Shown here one piece after another: positions 36,412 to 45,252 of a DNA stretch of 64,000 nt (position 1 is the stretch's first letter; each line of letters opens with the position of its first letter). Made by a program: the position numbers and the translations under genes. The DNA lies in contig NZ_CP019701.2 of the NCBI RefSeq assembly GCF_002005205.3, positions 1,488,001 through 1,552,000 of the forward strand. Direction: 5' to 3'. The notes below the pieces were generated by a model, which worked only from the letters and a program-made list of their open reading frames with translations, made no database searches and had not been told where the DNA came from. This DNA is from Rhizobium rhizogenes. GTDB taxonomy: Bacteria > Pseudomonadota > Alphaproteobacteria > Rhizobiales > Rhizobiaceae.

Positions 36412-37155
36412 CTAGCGATAGGCATAAACATACCGCGCGATATTGTCGTAAAAGCTCGAAAGATAGGCCGGAATCCGTTTGAAACGGGCGAACTTGCTGC
36501 CGCGATATTCGGCCCGCGTGCCGATCAGCGTGTCCGGGTCGCCGAACGGCAGGAAATCCCTGTCGGTGACATAGACTTCCGTGCCGTAACCCCAGCCGCA
36601 GTCCAGAGCGCGGTCGAAAGGCAGCGTCATCACCCTTGCCGCTTTGAGAAACTGCTCCGCTCCGCCGCGCGAAATGATGTAGCAGGCCGATGATCCCTGC
36701 GGACCGTAGATGCAGCGGCCGAGCGTGTCGCCAAGCGCGCTGGTTTTCCGGCCCTTGAAACCGCTGCGGCGGTGGTTGGTCAATTTCACGATCGCATTTT
36801 CCGGCATCACCGCAACCATGGCCCTGACCCGCTCGGAAAATTCCGGCGTGAAGGCAACGTCATCTTCAACGATCACCGCCACCGGCGCATCGGTGGCAAG
36901 GAATATCTCCAGCGCCTTTATATGGCTGGCGTAGCAGCCATATTCACCGGCAAGCGCATGGCGGCCATTGCGCAACTCGAAACCGCGCCGGTCGAAATCC
37001 GTCCAGTCGGCGGGCGCAACCACCTTGCCGTCGACGCCCTCCACCGGGCGCAGATCCAGCCCGAGACCGGCAGCGCCCTCCAGCATCTTTTCAAGCCTTG
37101 CCCGCGCCCGGGCAATGGAAATGATGTAGATGGGGAAAGTCGGGATCGGCAGCAT
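36412..37155 (-). CDS. Glycosyltransferase family 25 (LPS-type)
   Basis: A 247-residue glycosyltransferase. The family pattern is visible: IPTFPIYIISIARARARLE at the N-terminus, EYGCYASHIKALE near 85-97 and the metal-binding VEDDVAF near 113. GT25 enzymes usually transfer galactose to LPS core. The start at 37155 is an ATG; a GTG at 37173 is possible. It lies alone, next to a 250-bp stretch without a gene (36161-36411). Confidence 0.88.
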   Translation of the reverse strand: MLPIPTFPIYIISIARARARLEKMLEGAAGLGLDLRPVEGVDGKVVAPADWTDFDRRGFELRNGRHALAGEYGCYASHIKALEIFLATDAPVAVIVEDDVAFTPEFSERVRAMVAVMPENAIVKLTNHRRSGFKGRKTSALGDTLGRCIYGPQGSSACYIISRGGAEQFLKAARVMTLPFDRALDCGWGYGTEVYVTDRDFLPFGDPDTLIGTRAEYRGSKFARFKRIPAYLSSFYDNIARYVYAYR

Positions 37156-37333
37156 TCGGAAAACACCATGCACGTGAAGACGGGAAACCGTCTCCTACAG
37201 CAAGGTTCAAGCGCCGTCCATTCGGACACCCGAGAGACGCGGCTCCATCAGCTCTGCGTGAATGGATTTCCGGCCGGGCGGCCCAGGCTTTGGAACGCCC
37301 CGGTTTTGATCGCTCACAGCACGCGGCGGGAGA

Positions 37334-38569
37334 TTATTTGCGGGCTGCGGTGCGGCGGCAGCGCCAGTTCCAGTCTCTCGGTTCGCCCGTGTCCATGTGG
37401 ACCGATTCGGTATGGCAATAGGTGCCGACGCCACCACGGTCAGGCAGGGAGCGCAGATAGGTGGCAAGCTCCCATTTGGAGACACCCTTGATCTGGATGT
37501 CGGCGGCATCGCAGGTATAGTGCTTGGAACCCTGCCTTACGCGCTTGGGCGGGCGATAGCCCGAGGTGACGATCGCGGGGCTGTTATAGTGACGCTCGAC
37601 ATCCTTGATCATCCGGATCAGGTCGGGCTTGAAACAACCCACTTCGACACGGTCCGTCTGCAGGAGAAGCCCGTTCGGGGCAACGCGGGTCAGACCGGAA
37701 AGCGAGGCCAGCTTCATAAGGCCGGTCGGCTCGTTATCCTCGTCATCGAGATGGGCGTCATCAAATTCGTCCGACATCATCGAGCGGCCGGAAAGCGCAA
37801 TGCCCATCGTCCTGTCCGCCGCGCCGGGCAGCGCCGCCACCTCGGTATTCACGGCAGCGCCGTTTTCGATCATTTTCGGAAGCCGCTTCTTGGCGGCTCC
37901 GGCGAAAAATGCCGCAAGCGTTACGCCAGTGCCCTCGCCTTCCTGTTTTTCGCCCCCGGACACCGCGTTTGCGGCGGGTTGAGCAGCAGCGGCCGCAAGC
38001 TGCTGCGGCGCGGGGACCGGAACGGGCTCGCGGTTCTCACTGTGCTGTTCCGCCACCGCCGCCGCAACCGGTGCGGATGCGGGCTGGAGCTGCGCCGGCG
38101 CCGAATAAACGCTGCTGACGGCGGGAACGATTTTCTGCGACGGCGTGGCGCCGGCAGCGGCGGCATCTGCCGCTGCGGAAGGCGCTGCCGCACGGGCGGT
38201 GGAATAGATGCTGGACGTACCGGCGGAGATTGCCGTCGGTTGCGTCGTCAGGCCGCCAATATCGGCCGCAGCGCCATATACCTGCGCCGGGCCGCCCGGT
38301 GTCTGCTGCTGGGCCGGCATGGCCCCACCGGAGGCGGACGCCACGGCGGGGTCGACATAATGCCCCGGCTGAGCGCCGGCCGCAGGTGCGGCGACGGCCG
38401 CCGCGGCCGTCTGCGGCTTCTGTTGTGCCGTAATTTCCGGCTTCCTGGCATTGGCGGCCATCTCGTCATCCGTCACCGCCGAAACGCAGCCGGCAAGTCC
38501 GAGCAGCGAAACCGCAACGACAAGACGCTGACAGGAAACGCGTCCTTTCGCGCCCTCGACAGTTTTCAT
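37334..38569 (-). CDS. Lipoprotein with a C-terminal M15-type (YcbK/DUF882-like) peptidase domain
   Basis: A 411-residue protein. The N-terminus has a signal peptide with lipobox LLGLAGC, so it should be anchored in a membrane by lipid. A long Ala/Pro/Gln-rich linker (about 40-270) follows. The C-terminal domain (about 310-405) has the zinc-site pattern of Peptidase_M15_3: the HYTCDAADI and ESVHMDTG stretches. Such domains act on peptidoglycan. The start at 38569 has GGAGG six bases upstream; a longer frame to 38761 runs into the glyoxalase gene. Confidence 0.85.
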   Translation of the reverse strand: MKTVEGAKGRVSCQRLVVAVSLLGLAGCVSAVTDDEMAANARKPEITAQQKPQTAAAAVAAPAAGAQPGHYVDPAVASASGGAMPAQQQTPGGPAQVYGAAADIGGLTTQPTAISAGTSSIYSTARAAAPSAAADAAAAGATPSQKIVPAVSSVYSAPAQLQPASAPVAAAVAEQHSENREPVPVPAPQQLAAAAAQPAANAVSGGEKQEGEGTGVTLAAFFAGAAKKRLPKMIENGAAVNTEVAALPGAADRTMGIALSGRSMMSDEFDDAHLDDEDNEPTGLMKLASLSGLTRVAPNGLLLQTDRVEVGCFKPDLIRMIKDVERHYNSPAIVTSGYRPPKRVRQGSKHYTCDAADIQIKGVSKWELATYLRSLPDRGGVGTYCHTESVHMDTGEPRDWNWRCRRTAARK

Positions 38570-38727
38570 GGATGGCCTCCGTATCTTGCATTTCCAACAG
38601 CAGCACGGGAACGGAATCGTGTGCTTTCCCCAAACGGGACGGGCCGTTTCGATTCGCGGACTATGCCTCATCCCGTCGGGACAAGGCAAGAGCGCCCGAA
38701 AACGCCGCTGCTGGCCGGGAAAATCCC

Positions 38728-39168
38728 TTACCAGGAACCGGTATTCTGCATAGATATCCACGGTTCGGCTGGTGCGAGGCTTTCGCCCTTCTGCAGAATC
38801 TCGAAGGAAATACCATCAGGTGAACGGACGAAGGCCATGTGCCCGTCGCGCGGCGGACGGTTGATCACGATGCCATTCTGCTGAAGCCTGGCGCAGAAGT
38901 CGTAGATATTGTCGACTTCGTAAGCCAGATGGCCGAAATTGCGGCCGCCGGTATAGTCCTCGGTATCCCAGTTATAGGTGAGTTCGAGGCTCGGCGCCTT
39001 TTTTTCCTTCGCCGCAGCAATGTCGTCGCGCGCGGCAAGAAAAACCAGAGTGAATCGGCCTTTTTCGTTTTCGATTCGGCGTATTTCCGTAAGACCCAGC
39101 AGGTCGCAATAGAATTTCAGTGATTCGCCAAGGTCTTTGACGCGAACCATCGTGTGCAGATACCGCAT
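38728..39168 (-). CDS. gloA: Lactoylglutathione lyase (glyoxalase I)
   Basis: A 146-residue metalloenzyme that converts the hemithioacetal of methylglyoxal and glutathione to S-lactoylglutathione in the cytosol. Visible metal ligands: His5 ([10 protein letters not shown]), Glu near 57 (LELTYNWD), His near 74 ([10 protein letters not shown]) and Glu near 121 (GISFEILQK). The start at 39168 has AGGAAG upstream. It lies upstream of the M15 lipoprotein gene, 158 bp away. Confidence 0.93.
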   Translation of the reverse strand: MRYLHTMVRVKDLGESLKFYCDLLGLTEIRRIENEKGRFTLVFLAARDDIAAAKEKKAPSLELTYNWDTEDYTGGRNFGHLAYEVDNIYDFCARLQQNGIVINRPPRDGHMAFVRSPDGISFEILQKGESLAPAEPWISMQNTGSW

Positions 39169-39360
39169 TTTCTTCCTCTCCAATACACGGGTCCGGGGAC
39201 ACTAAACGCCAGATGGCAAGCCCCGGACAAGGACCGCGACATAAAAGCAGCTGCGCAAATCAAAAACTAGGGCTTGCGTCGAACCGTTACCAAGATGTTA
39301 ATCTGGCGCACAGGAATCAGTTGACCGATGTATGGCGCGTAATCGAGGGGTTGGCAGGAT

Positions 39361-39939
39361 ATGGCTGATAGGATGTCATCGAAGACGATAGTCGATCTCG
39401 AGGACCTTTCGGGCGATGCCGTGGACCTGACCGAAATCACCGGCGTCGTGAAGTGGTTCGACGTCGCCAAGGGTTTCGGCTTCATCGTGCCTGACAACGG
39501 CACGCAGGATGTGCTGCTGCACGTCTCCTGCCTGCGCCGTGACGGATACCAGACTATCCTCGAAGGTACGCGCATCGTCGCCCTCATCCAGCGGCGCGAC
39601 CGCGGCTTCCAGGCTTTCCGCATCCTGTCCATGGACCAGTCGACCGCCGTTCACCCTTCGCAGCTGCCGCCCGTGCGCACCCATGTGCAGGTGACGCCGT
39701 CCAGCGGGCTGGAGCGCGCCATCGTCAAGTGGTTCAACCGTACCAAGGGTTTCGGCTTCCTGACGCGTGGCGAAGGAACGGAAGATATTTTCGTGCATAT
39801 GGAAACGCTGCGCCGTTTCGGCCTGACGGAGCTTCGTCCCGGCCAGGTGGTGCTGGTGCGTTATGGTGATGGCGACAAGGGCCTGATGGCCGCGGAAATC
39901 CATCCCGACAACCCCGCTTCCATCGGGATGTCGCATTGA
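39361..39939 (+). CDS. Protein with two cold-shock domains
   Basis: A 192-residue nucleic-acid-binding protein with two CSDs: one about residues 27-90 (GVVKWFDVAKGFGFIVPD) and one about 120-185 (AIVKWFNRTKGFGFLTRGEG). RNP1 (KGFGF) is intact in both. RNP2 is VLLHVS in the first, less aromatic than usual, and IFVHME in the second. Double-CSD proteins are typical of alphaproteobacteria; the function is probably RNA chaperone or growth-phase control. Its stop overlaps the start of the DUF192 gene. Confidence 0.93.
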   Translation: MADRMSSKTIVDLEDLSGDAVDLTEITGVVKWFDVAKGFGFIVPDNGTQDVLLHVSCLRRDGYQTILEGTRIVALIQRRDRGFQAFRILSMDQSTAVHPSQLPPVRTHVQVTPSSGLERAIVKWFNRTKGFGFLTRGEGTEDIFVHMETLRRFGLTELRPGQVVLVRYGDGDKGLMAAEIHPDNPASIGMSH

Positions 39940-40421
39940 TGGCCGCCCTGCGTGCCATGGTGAAAAGCGCCGTCATGGCGCTTCTTTTTTTCACCCTCGC
40001 CGGCACCGCCCAGTCCCAGGAACGGCAGATATTCTCGTCCGAACCGCTGACGGTCGAAACCGCTTCCGGTAAAGCCCACGACTTCGTTGCCGAACTGGCG
40101 CTCGACAATGCCCAGCGCGAGCAGGGCCTGATGTTCCGCAAGTCCATGCCGCCGGAAAATGGGATGCTGTTCGATTTCGGTGAGGCGCGGGATGTGGCCA
40201 TGTGGATGCGCAACACCCTCATCCCGCTCGACATGCTGTTCATCGCACGCGACGGACGCATCACCCATATCCATGAGAATGCGGTTCCGCATTCGGAAGC
40301 GATCATCAGCTCCCGCGGTCCGGTAAAATTCGTGCTTGAACTGAATGGCGGCACTGCAAAACGTTATGGCATCAAGCCGGGCGATATGGTCCGCAGTGCG
40401 CAGATCGGCAACCGGAAGTGA
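39939..40421 (+). CDS. Exported DUF192-family protein
   Basis: A 160-residue protein with a signal peptide (VKSAVMALLFFTLAGTAQSQ) and a DUF192 domain. Family sequence is clear: FRKSMPPENGMLFDFGE and MWMRNTLIPLDMLFIARDG. Its molecular role is unknown. The ATG overlaps the stop of the cold-shock gene by one base, so the two are coupled, as they commonly are in rhizobia. Confidence 0.9.
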   Translation: MAALRAMVKSAVMALLFFTLAGTAQSQERQIFSSEPLTVETASGKAHDFVAELALDNAQREQGLMFRKSMPPENGMLFDFGEARDVAMWMRNTLIPLDMLFIARDGRITHIHENAVPHSEAIISSRGPVKFVLELNGGTAKRYGIKPGDMVRSAQIGNRK

Positions 40422-40447
40422 CATTGCCGCGTTGTTGTATCTGAACG

Positions 40448-40470
40448 AGCCGGACGCACCCCGTCCGGCT
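40448..40470. terminator. Hairpin between convergent DUF192 and BON genes
   Basis: AGCCGGACG, loop CACCC, CGTCCGGCT: a 9-pair stem, placed 27 bases after one stop and 11 bases after the other. It can serve both strands, without a long T tract. Confidence 0.6.
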
Positions 40471-40480
40471 GTCGCAATGT

Positions 40481-40729
40481 TCAGTAGACCGGCTCGATAT
40501 GGCTCAAAATCCGGCAGTTGGAAATGGAAGCGGCAAGATTGATGGCAATGTCGATCGCCTCGACCGAATCGGCCGTACCTTCCAGATAGATCACATCATT
40601 TTCAACGGTTGCGGAAATACGCGACTTTTCGAGACCCGATTCAAAGGCCAGGGCCGAGGTGATCGCCTGACAAACGCCGGCCATGCGGTCTCCGAAGAAG
40701 CTTTCCTGAATGCCTGACAAATTGAACAT
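40481..40729 (-). CDS. Small BON-domain protein
   Basis: An 82-residue protein that is almost only a BON fold (SRISATVENDVIYLEGTADSVEAIDIA). No signal peptide. BON domains bind phospholipid or interact at membranes in larger proteins; a free cytosolic copy has no assigned role. The start at 40729 has GGAG seven bases upstream. Confidence 0.82.
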   Translation of the reverse strand: MFNLSGIQESFFGDRMAGVCQAITSALAFESGLEKSRISATVENDVIYLEGTADSVEAIDIAINLAASISNCRILSHIEPVY

Positions 40730-40942
40730 ATGCGTTCTCCTTCTTATGGACACAACAACGCCTGACAGGCGGTTTTGTTCATCTCCGGTTCATCTGTTTG
40801 TTCATCTTCCATTCATCTTGCAAAATTGGAACCCCCCGATCGATCACATTTTAGGTGATCGGGAACCATTTCGTGAGGCGGGCATTTCGCGCATGAGAGT
40901 AAAAACCGCCATGAAGGCGCGTGAAACAGGGAGGAGAATGAC

Positions 40943-41212
40943 ATGCTGATCAACAGAACGGAGCCGTGTCACCACGCCTCGTGGATGAAGCCGGTGGCGA
41001 TCCACCTGCCGCTGTGCGTGGCCGTGGAGATCTACAGCCCGCTGGTCGCACTCGACATGCTGATGTACCGCTGGCCGGAAGAACACGGGCCGGAATATGA
41101 AGAAGCGCGCAGAAACTGCCTCGATGCCATCGCCGGCAAATGCGATATCGAAAAAGCCCGGGAATCGTTTCTCGTCGCAAGCAGTCACGCGCATATTCTG
41201 AACATCCACTAA
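40943..41212 (+). CDS. DUF982-family protein
   Basis: An 89-residue protein with the DUF982 pattern: a beta strand with PV.I (WMKPVAIHLPL), then ALDMLMYRWPEEHGPEY and a helix ending ARRNCLDAIAGK. The family is abundant in rhizobia and has no known function. GGGAGGAG precedes the ATG. A strong terminator follows. Confidence 0.85.
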   Translation: MLINRTEPCHHASWMKPVAIHLPLCVAVEIYSPLVALDMLMYRWPEEHGPEYEEARRNCLDAIAGKCDIEKARESFLVASSHAHILNIH

Positions 41213-41239
41213 AGTTCATTGCCCGTGGTGACGGATTGG

Positions 41240-41267
41240 GCCCTTCCCTGAGAAGGGCTTTTCTTTT
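41240..41267 (+). terminator. Rho-independent terminator of the DUF982 gene
   Basis: GCCCTTC, loop CCTGA, GAAGGGC, then TTTTCTTTT. Placed 28 bases after the stop. Confidence 0.9.
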
Positions 41268-41431
41268 GCCGGCAGCCAGATGCCGAAGCGCCATTTGCCA
41301 CAGCACGCTCGCTGCCCATCCATGGATGATGACATGTAACTGTCACCTAAACGTTATAATCGGCAGGAACGAATTCCATGGAATCGGTAGGCGGACAGAC
41401 CGCCGGAAGCTAGGGAGTGGAACTGGCCAGC

Positions 41432-42574
41432 ATGGAAACTGTCTTTGCCCTTTGCGCGATCCTGCTCCTTGCCTTCAATCTTCTCGGCGTCCTGCTGGCC
41501 GCATGGCGGCTGGCACGTCGCGACGCGGACAACATGCTTGCGCGGCTAAAACCGCCGGTCTCCATCGTCGTGCCCCTGCGCGGGGTGGAAAGCTTTACCC
41601 CGCTGACGCTGTCGCGTGCCTTTGAGCTCGACTGGCCGGATTACGAATTGCTGTTCTGCGTCGCCGATGAATTCGATCCGGTGATTGACGAGGTGCGCCG
41701 GGCGAGCGCCGCCTTCCCGGCAATCGCGGCGCAGATTCTTATCGGCGACGACCGCATCAGCGCCAATCCCAAGCTGAACAATTGCGTCAAGGGCTGGCGC
41801 GCGGCCCGGCACGAATGGGTCATCCTCGCCGATTCGAACGTGCTGATGCCGAAATCCTATATAGCGACCATGATGTCGGCCTGGCGGCCAGATAGCGGGC
41901 TGGTCTGCTCACCGCCGCTCGGTTCGCGGCCGGCGGGCTTCTGGGCGCATGTGGAATGCGCCTTCCTCAACGGCTCGCAGGGCCGCTGGCAATATGCGGC
42001 GGAAGCGATCGGCATGGGTTTCGCGCAGGGCAAGTCGATGTTGTGGAACAAGCCGTTTCTGGAAGATCACGGCGGCATCCGCGCACTCGCCGCTGAAATT
42101 GCCGAGGACGCCGCCTCGACGAAACTGATCAGAAATGCCGGCCGCAAGGTGCATCTGGTTTCCGCCCCCTTCGAACAGCCCCTCGGCCATCGCCACGCCG
42201 GCGAAATCTGGTCGCGCCAGACCCGCTGGGCACGGCTGAGACGCGTGACCTTCCCACAATATTTCGCACCGGAAATCCTCACCGGCGCGCTTCCCCCGCT
42301 TCTCTTCGCACTCGCCGCCGCTGCCATGATGGACGCGGACCTTGCCCCAACCGCCTTTGCCGTCCTCGCCATCATGTATGTACCGGAGCTGGCGCTCGTC
42401 GCCCTCAACCGCTGGCCGCTGTCCCTTTATACGCTGCCCGCCATGATCGCCCGGGATATGATCATGCCCGTCGTCTGGGCCCGCAGCTGGATCGGCAGCG
42501 CGGTGGCCTGGCGTGGCAATGTCATGACGATCGGCACGGCAGAGAGCACATTGGCTGGACCTTCTGCAGACTGA
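41432..42574 (+). CDS. GT21-like (ceramide glucosyltransferase-type) membrane glycosyltransferase
   Basis: A 380-residue inner-membrane enzyme: an N-terminal helix, a GT-A catalytic domain, and three or four C-terminal helices. The D1, D2, D3, (Q/R)xxRW pattern of GT21 is visible: FCVADEFDP, ILADSNVLMP, EIAEDAASTKL and RQTRWARL. It probably glycosylates a lipid; related Agrobacterium enzymes are linked to glycolipid synthesis. Acceptor and sugar cannot be read from sequence. The ATG at 41432 or a GTG at 41417 could be the start. Confidence 0.83.
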   Translation: METVFALCAILLLAFNLLGVLLAAWRLARRDADNMLARLKPPVSIVVPLRGVESFTPLTLSRAFELDWPDYELLFCVADEFDPVIDEVRRASAAFPAIAAQILIGDDRISANPKLNNCVKGWRAARHEWVILADSNVLMPKSYIATMMSAWRPDSGLVCSPPLGSRPAGFWAHVECAFLNGSQGRWQYAAEAIGMGFAQGKSMLWNKPFLEDHGGIRALAAEIAEDAASTKLIRNAGRKVHLVSAPFEQPLGHRHAGEIWSRQTRWARLRRVTFPQYFAPEILTGALPPLLFALAAAAMMDADLAPTAFAVLAIMYVPELALVALNRWPLSLYTLPAMIARDMIMPVVWARSWIGSAVAWRGNVMTIGTAESTLAGPSAD

Positions 42575-42627
42575 ACGGAAAATTCTTTGAAGGGGTTACG
42601 CCGGAAAGCTGATTCTTTGCTTTAAAA

Positions 42628-42704
<77 letters not shown>

Positions 42705-42970
42705 CCGAGGCGATGGCTGGGGAATACACGGTTCACCTGAAGTCCGCAACAGGGAAATTCATCTTTGTTCAGCCTCGGCCCTCATCGACGAAATCTGCCG
42801 CCGGCGCGGCGGCGGCTGCAAAGGACAGCGCGGGATAATCGTCTTGACTCTCACATGAAGTCGGTCCATTCCAAATTCAGCGTTCCTGACACGATTTGGT
42901 TATTCTATTCAGGTACGTGAAGAATAATCTGGGGTGTTACGCCCCGCCGCCCAACCGGAGCAGTTTCAAC

Positions 42971-43276
42971 ATGTCTGCGAAGATTTACCGCCCTGCAAAA
43001 ACCGCCATGCAATCCGGCAAGGCGAAGACCAATGTCTGGGTTCTGGAATTCGACGCCGAGGTTCCGCGCAAGATCGATCCGATCATGGGCTACACCTCCA
43101 GCTCCGACATGAAGCAGCAGGTCAAGCTGACATTCGAGACGCAGGAACAGGCCGAAGCCTATGCTCAGCGCAAGGGCATCGAATACCGCGTCATCCAGCC
43201 GAAGGAAGCGACCCGCAAGGTGGTTTCCTACACCGACAATTTCCGTTTCAACCGCACCCAGCCCTGGACGCACTGA
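42971..43276 (+). CDS. NDUFS4-like accessory subunit of respiratory complex I
   Basis: A 101-residue protein of the ETC_C1_NDUFS4 family (18-kDa subunit), an accessory part of NADH dehydrogenase in alphaproteobacteria and mitochondria, on the cytosolic arm. Family sequence is clear: SAKIYRPAKTAMQSGKA, then PIMGYTSSSDMKQQVKLTF and FRFNRTQPWTH at the end. The ATG at 42971 gives the usual length. It lies alone between two tRNA genes, away from the nuo operon. Confidence 0.92.
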   Translation: MSAKIYRPAKTAMQSGKAKTNVWVLEFDAEVPRKIDPIMGYTSSSDMKQQVKLTFETQEQAEAYAQRKGIEYRVIQPKEATRKVVSYTDNFRFNRTQPWTH

Positions 43277-43325
43277 AACACGATCATTTTAAGATTTCTG
43301 CCGGAGCATCCATGCCCGGCATGAC

Positions 43326-43402
43326 GGCCCCTTAGCTCAACTGGATAGAGCAACTGCCTTCTAAGCAGTAGGTCGCAGGTTCGAGTCCTGCAGGGGTCGC
43401 CA
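43326..43402 (+). tRNA. tRNA-Arg (TCT anticodon)
   Basis: A 77-base cloverleaf: acceptor GGCCCCT with AGGGGTC, anticodon arm ACTGC-CTTCTAA-GCAGT (TCT), T arm AGGTTCGAGTCCT, CCA encoded at 43400-43402. Confidence 0.97.
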
Positions 43403-43456
43403 CCGCTTCTCACATTATCCATGAATGACTGGTTTGGGTCCGATCGCAGCGCGCGA

Positions 43457-43675
43457 TCAGTCTGCGTTAGTATCGCGGCTATTCTTCATGTTTCTCCATT
43501 TCACGAGATAGCCGAAACCCGGTCCGATCAGCATGCCGCCGATAACCCACTCCAACAGGGTCAAGGGTCGCTCATCCGGGTCGTGGCCTGTCACGTAGAG
43601 GAAGAGAAAAAACACGACCACGCCGCTGATCAGGAGGATGATCGGAAAAAGCACACTGTCGCGAAAACCTCTCAT
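43457..43675 (-). CDS. Small membrane protein of unknown function
   Basis: A 72-residue protein with two membrane helices: SVLFPIILLISGVVVFFLFLY at residues 7-27, and a glycine-rich second segment (WVIGGMLIGPGFGYLV). The C-terminus is charged. I chose the ATG at 43675 (MRGFRDSVLF); frames upstream to 43765 fit no protein logic. It is divergent from the methyltransferase and lies between tRNA-Arg and it. Confidence 0.6.
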   Translation of the reverse strand: MRGFRDSVLFPIILLISGVVVFFLFLYVTGHDPDERPLTLLEWVIGGMLIGPGFGYLVKWRNMKNSRDTNAD

Positions 43676-43820
43676 ACATTCCATCTCCCTTGGCCGTGTT
43701 GATTGGGCGGTATTGTACCATAGCTGTCGCCGCGGTGCTCGCTGTCCTGATATGAGGTATTGCACCGGCGTATTACGTAACTTATGTTGTTACGATAGAC
43801 GCAAAAAAGGAGTTGTCGCT

Positions 43821-44483
43821 GTGGGTACATTTGATGGAAGGCAGGCTGATTATATCGAAGGAGCTAGACGCAACGTTCCAGGGCTCGATGGACTTCATCG
43901 CATGGCAGGACTGCTTTTGGCCGAACGGGTGCCCCAGGACGGGCGAGTGCTCGTGGTCGGTGCGGGTGGTGGCCTTGAACTAAAAGCACTGTCTGAACAG
44001 CAGTCAGGTTGGAAATTTGATGGTGTCGATCCGTCATCGGACATGCTTGCATTGGCACAAAAAACGATTGGAAACCTTAGTGAGCGCATAGCTCTTCACA
44101 ATGGCAACATCTCTGTTGCACCCGCTGGGCCTTTCGATGGTGCAGTATGTCTGCTCGTTTTCCACCATATCTCGCCCGAGGATAGGAAGGTCACGCTTGA
44201 TGGCATTCGCCAGCGTCTACGACCGGGCTCGCCGTTCGTTCTAGCTCACGTCAGTTTCCCATTGAGCGAACCAGCTTACTCAACCTGGATCGAACGGCAT
44301 GTCAAATTTGGCGCTTCTTCACAGATGGACGCCGATAGACGTAACGCAGCGAAGATAGGGATGAGAAAAGCCTTCATAAGGTCACCGGAAGAAGAGCGAG
44401 AATATCTGCAGGAAGCAGGTTTCACGAGCATCACACAATTTTATCAAGCAATCAGTTTCCGCGGCTGGGTAGCCTACGCGTGA
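43821..44483 (+). CDS. SAM-dependent class I methyltransferase
   Basis: A 220-residue methyltransferase. Motif I is VLVVGAGGGLELKAL near residue 47, the acidic loop after strand 2 is FDGVDPSSDML near 70, and motif IV is FDGAVCLLVFHHI near 115. The start is a GTG at 43821 with AAGGAG nine bases upstream. The substrate is unknown. It uses more A+T-rich codons than its neighbours and sits after tRNA-Arg, which suggests acquisition. Confidence 0.85.
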   Translation: MGTFDGRQADYIEGARRNVPGLDGLHRMAGLLLAERVPQDGRVLVVGAGGGLELKALSEQQSGWKFDGVDPSSDMLALAQKTIGNLSERIALHNGNISVAPAGPFDGAVCLLVFHHISPEDRKVTLDGIRQRLRPGSPFVLAHVSFPLSEPAYSTWIERHVKFGASSQMDADRRNAAKIGMRKAFIRSPEEEREYLQEAGFTSITQFYQAISFRGWVAYA

Positions 44484-44864
44484 GCGAACATAATTTCTTG
44501 CAAATGATATCCGTTCAGGGCCACACAGCGACTAGCGTGCTATAGTCCGATTGCCTGACGGAGGCGACGCGGTGGGAAGAGTGGCGGAGGCTTTGGTATG
44601 GACACCGCCGTACTGCGTAATCGATGCCTGCCCTAATCGTTATGCAAAAGGAAGCCGGCGACCCCTCCTGAGATGAGCTAACCCCTCCTGCAATGGCCGC
44701 TTCGTGTATGAAGGTCATGACCGCTATGGGCCAATAGCCGTCATCAAAATCAGCGACGCCACCCCTAGGTCCAAATCGTCTCCAGAGACACCCGTCTTGG
44801 CCGTCTTGAATACTTACGCCGTCCATTCCGCCCCAGGCAGGAGCGCCAACGCCGGCCGTCTCGC
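44484..44864. other. Intergenic stretch without a convincing gene
   Basis: 381 bases between the methyltransferase and the 51-residue membrane protein. A 127-residue minus-strand frame (44515-44898) is open but has no domain, overlaps the small gene in another frame and has odd composition. CCCCTCCTG occurs twice (44666-44674 and 44690-44698). I see nothing else. Confidence 0.5.
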
Positions 44865-45020
44865 CTACCCCTGCCCCATCAGCGTGAAATAACCCCACAC
44901 TGCCACGAAAAACACGATGACAGCCGCAATCGCCAGCGCCTTCTTCGCTTTCGGCCCGAGCGGTTCGCGCGGCTTTTTCGGTGGCACCGGTTTGCGGAAC
45001 TTCACCACGTTGTCGTTCAT
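44865..45020 (-). CDS. 51-residue single-pass membrane protein
   Basis: Reads MNDNVVKFRKPVPPKKP, a proline- and lysine-rich cytosolic segment, then one membrane helix (ALAIAAVIVFFVAVWGYF) and a short end. A weak AGGA lies ten bases before the ATG. Basic tail plus one helix near 50 residues is a common pattern for rhizobial microproteins. Function unknown. Confidence 0.7.
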   Translation of the reverse strand: MNDNVVKFRKPVPPKKPREPLGPKAKKALAIAAVIVFFVAVWGYFTLMGQG

Positions 45021-45195
45021 TTCATCATCGTCCTGAATGTCGCTGCTGAAACCTCTGCCCTAAAGGTGGCATCGGCCTTTCCGGTGTTTATCTCTAACAG
45101 ACCAGAACTATCATAAATATTACCAAGTTTTCACTTCACCCTTGGGGCAAGCTATGTCACTTCCCACAATCAGAGGAATACAGAACGACAGATGG

Positions 45196-45252
45196 ATGGA
45201 CAAACCCGAGAGCGGTGACAACCCTCTGTGGTATTTTGAATTTTGCGGGTGA
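45196..45252 (+). CDS. Possible 18-codon upstream reading frame before the adaptor gene
   Basis: Begins MDKPESGDN and its TGA shares bases with the ATG at 45252 (TGATG), which would couple translation to the adaptor gene. The ribosome site is poor. It may be only chance. Confidence 0.25.
   Translation: MDKPESGDNPLWYFEFCG

Noticed and set aside
44515..44898. 127-codon minus-strand frame after the methyltransferase
   Set aside because: No domain, unusual composition and overlap with the better-supported 51-residue gene in another frame.
43326..45020. Integrated element with attachment sites at tRNA-Arg
   Set aside because: No integrase gene and no second copy of the tRNA 3' end were found in the following 1.7 kb.
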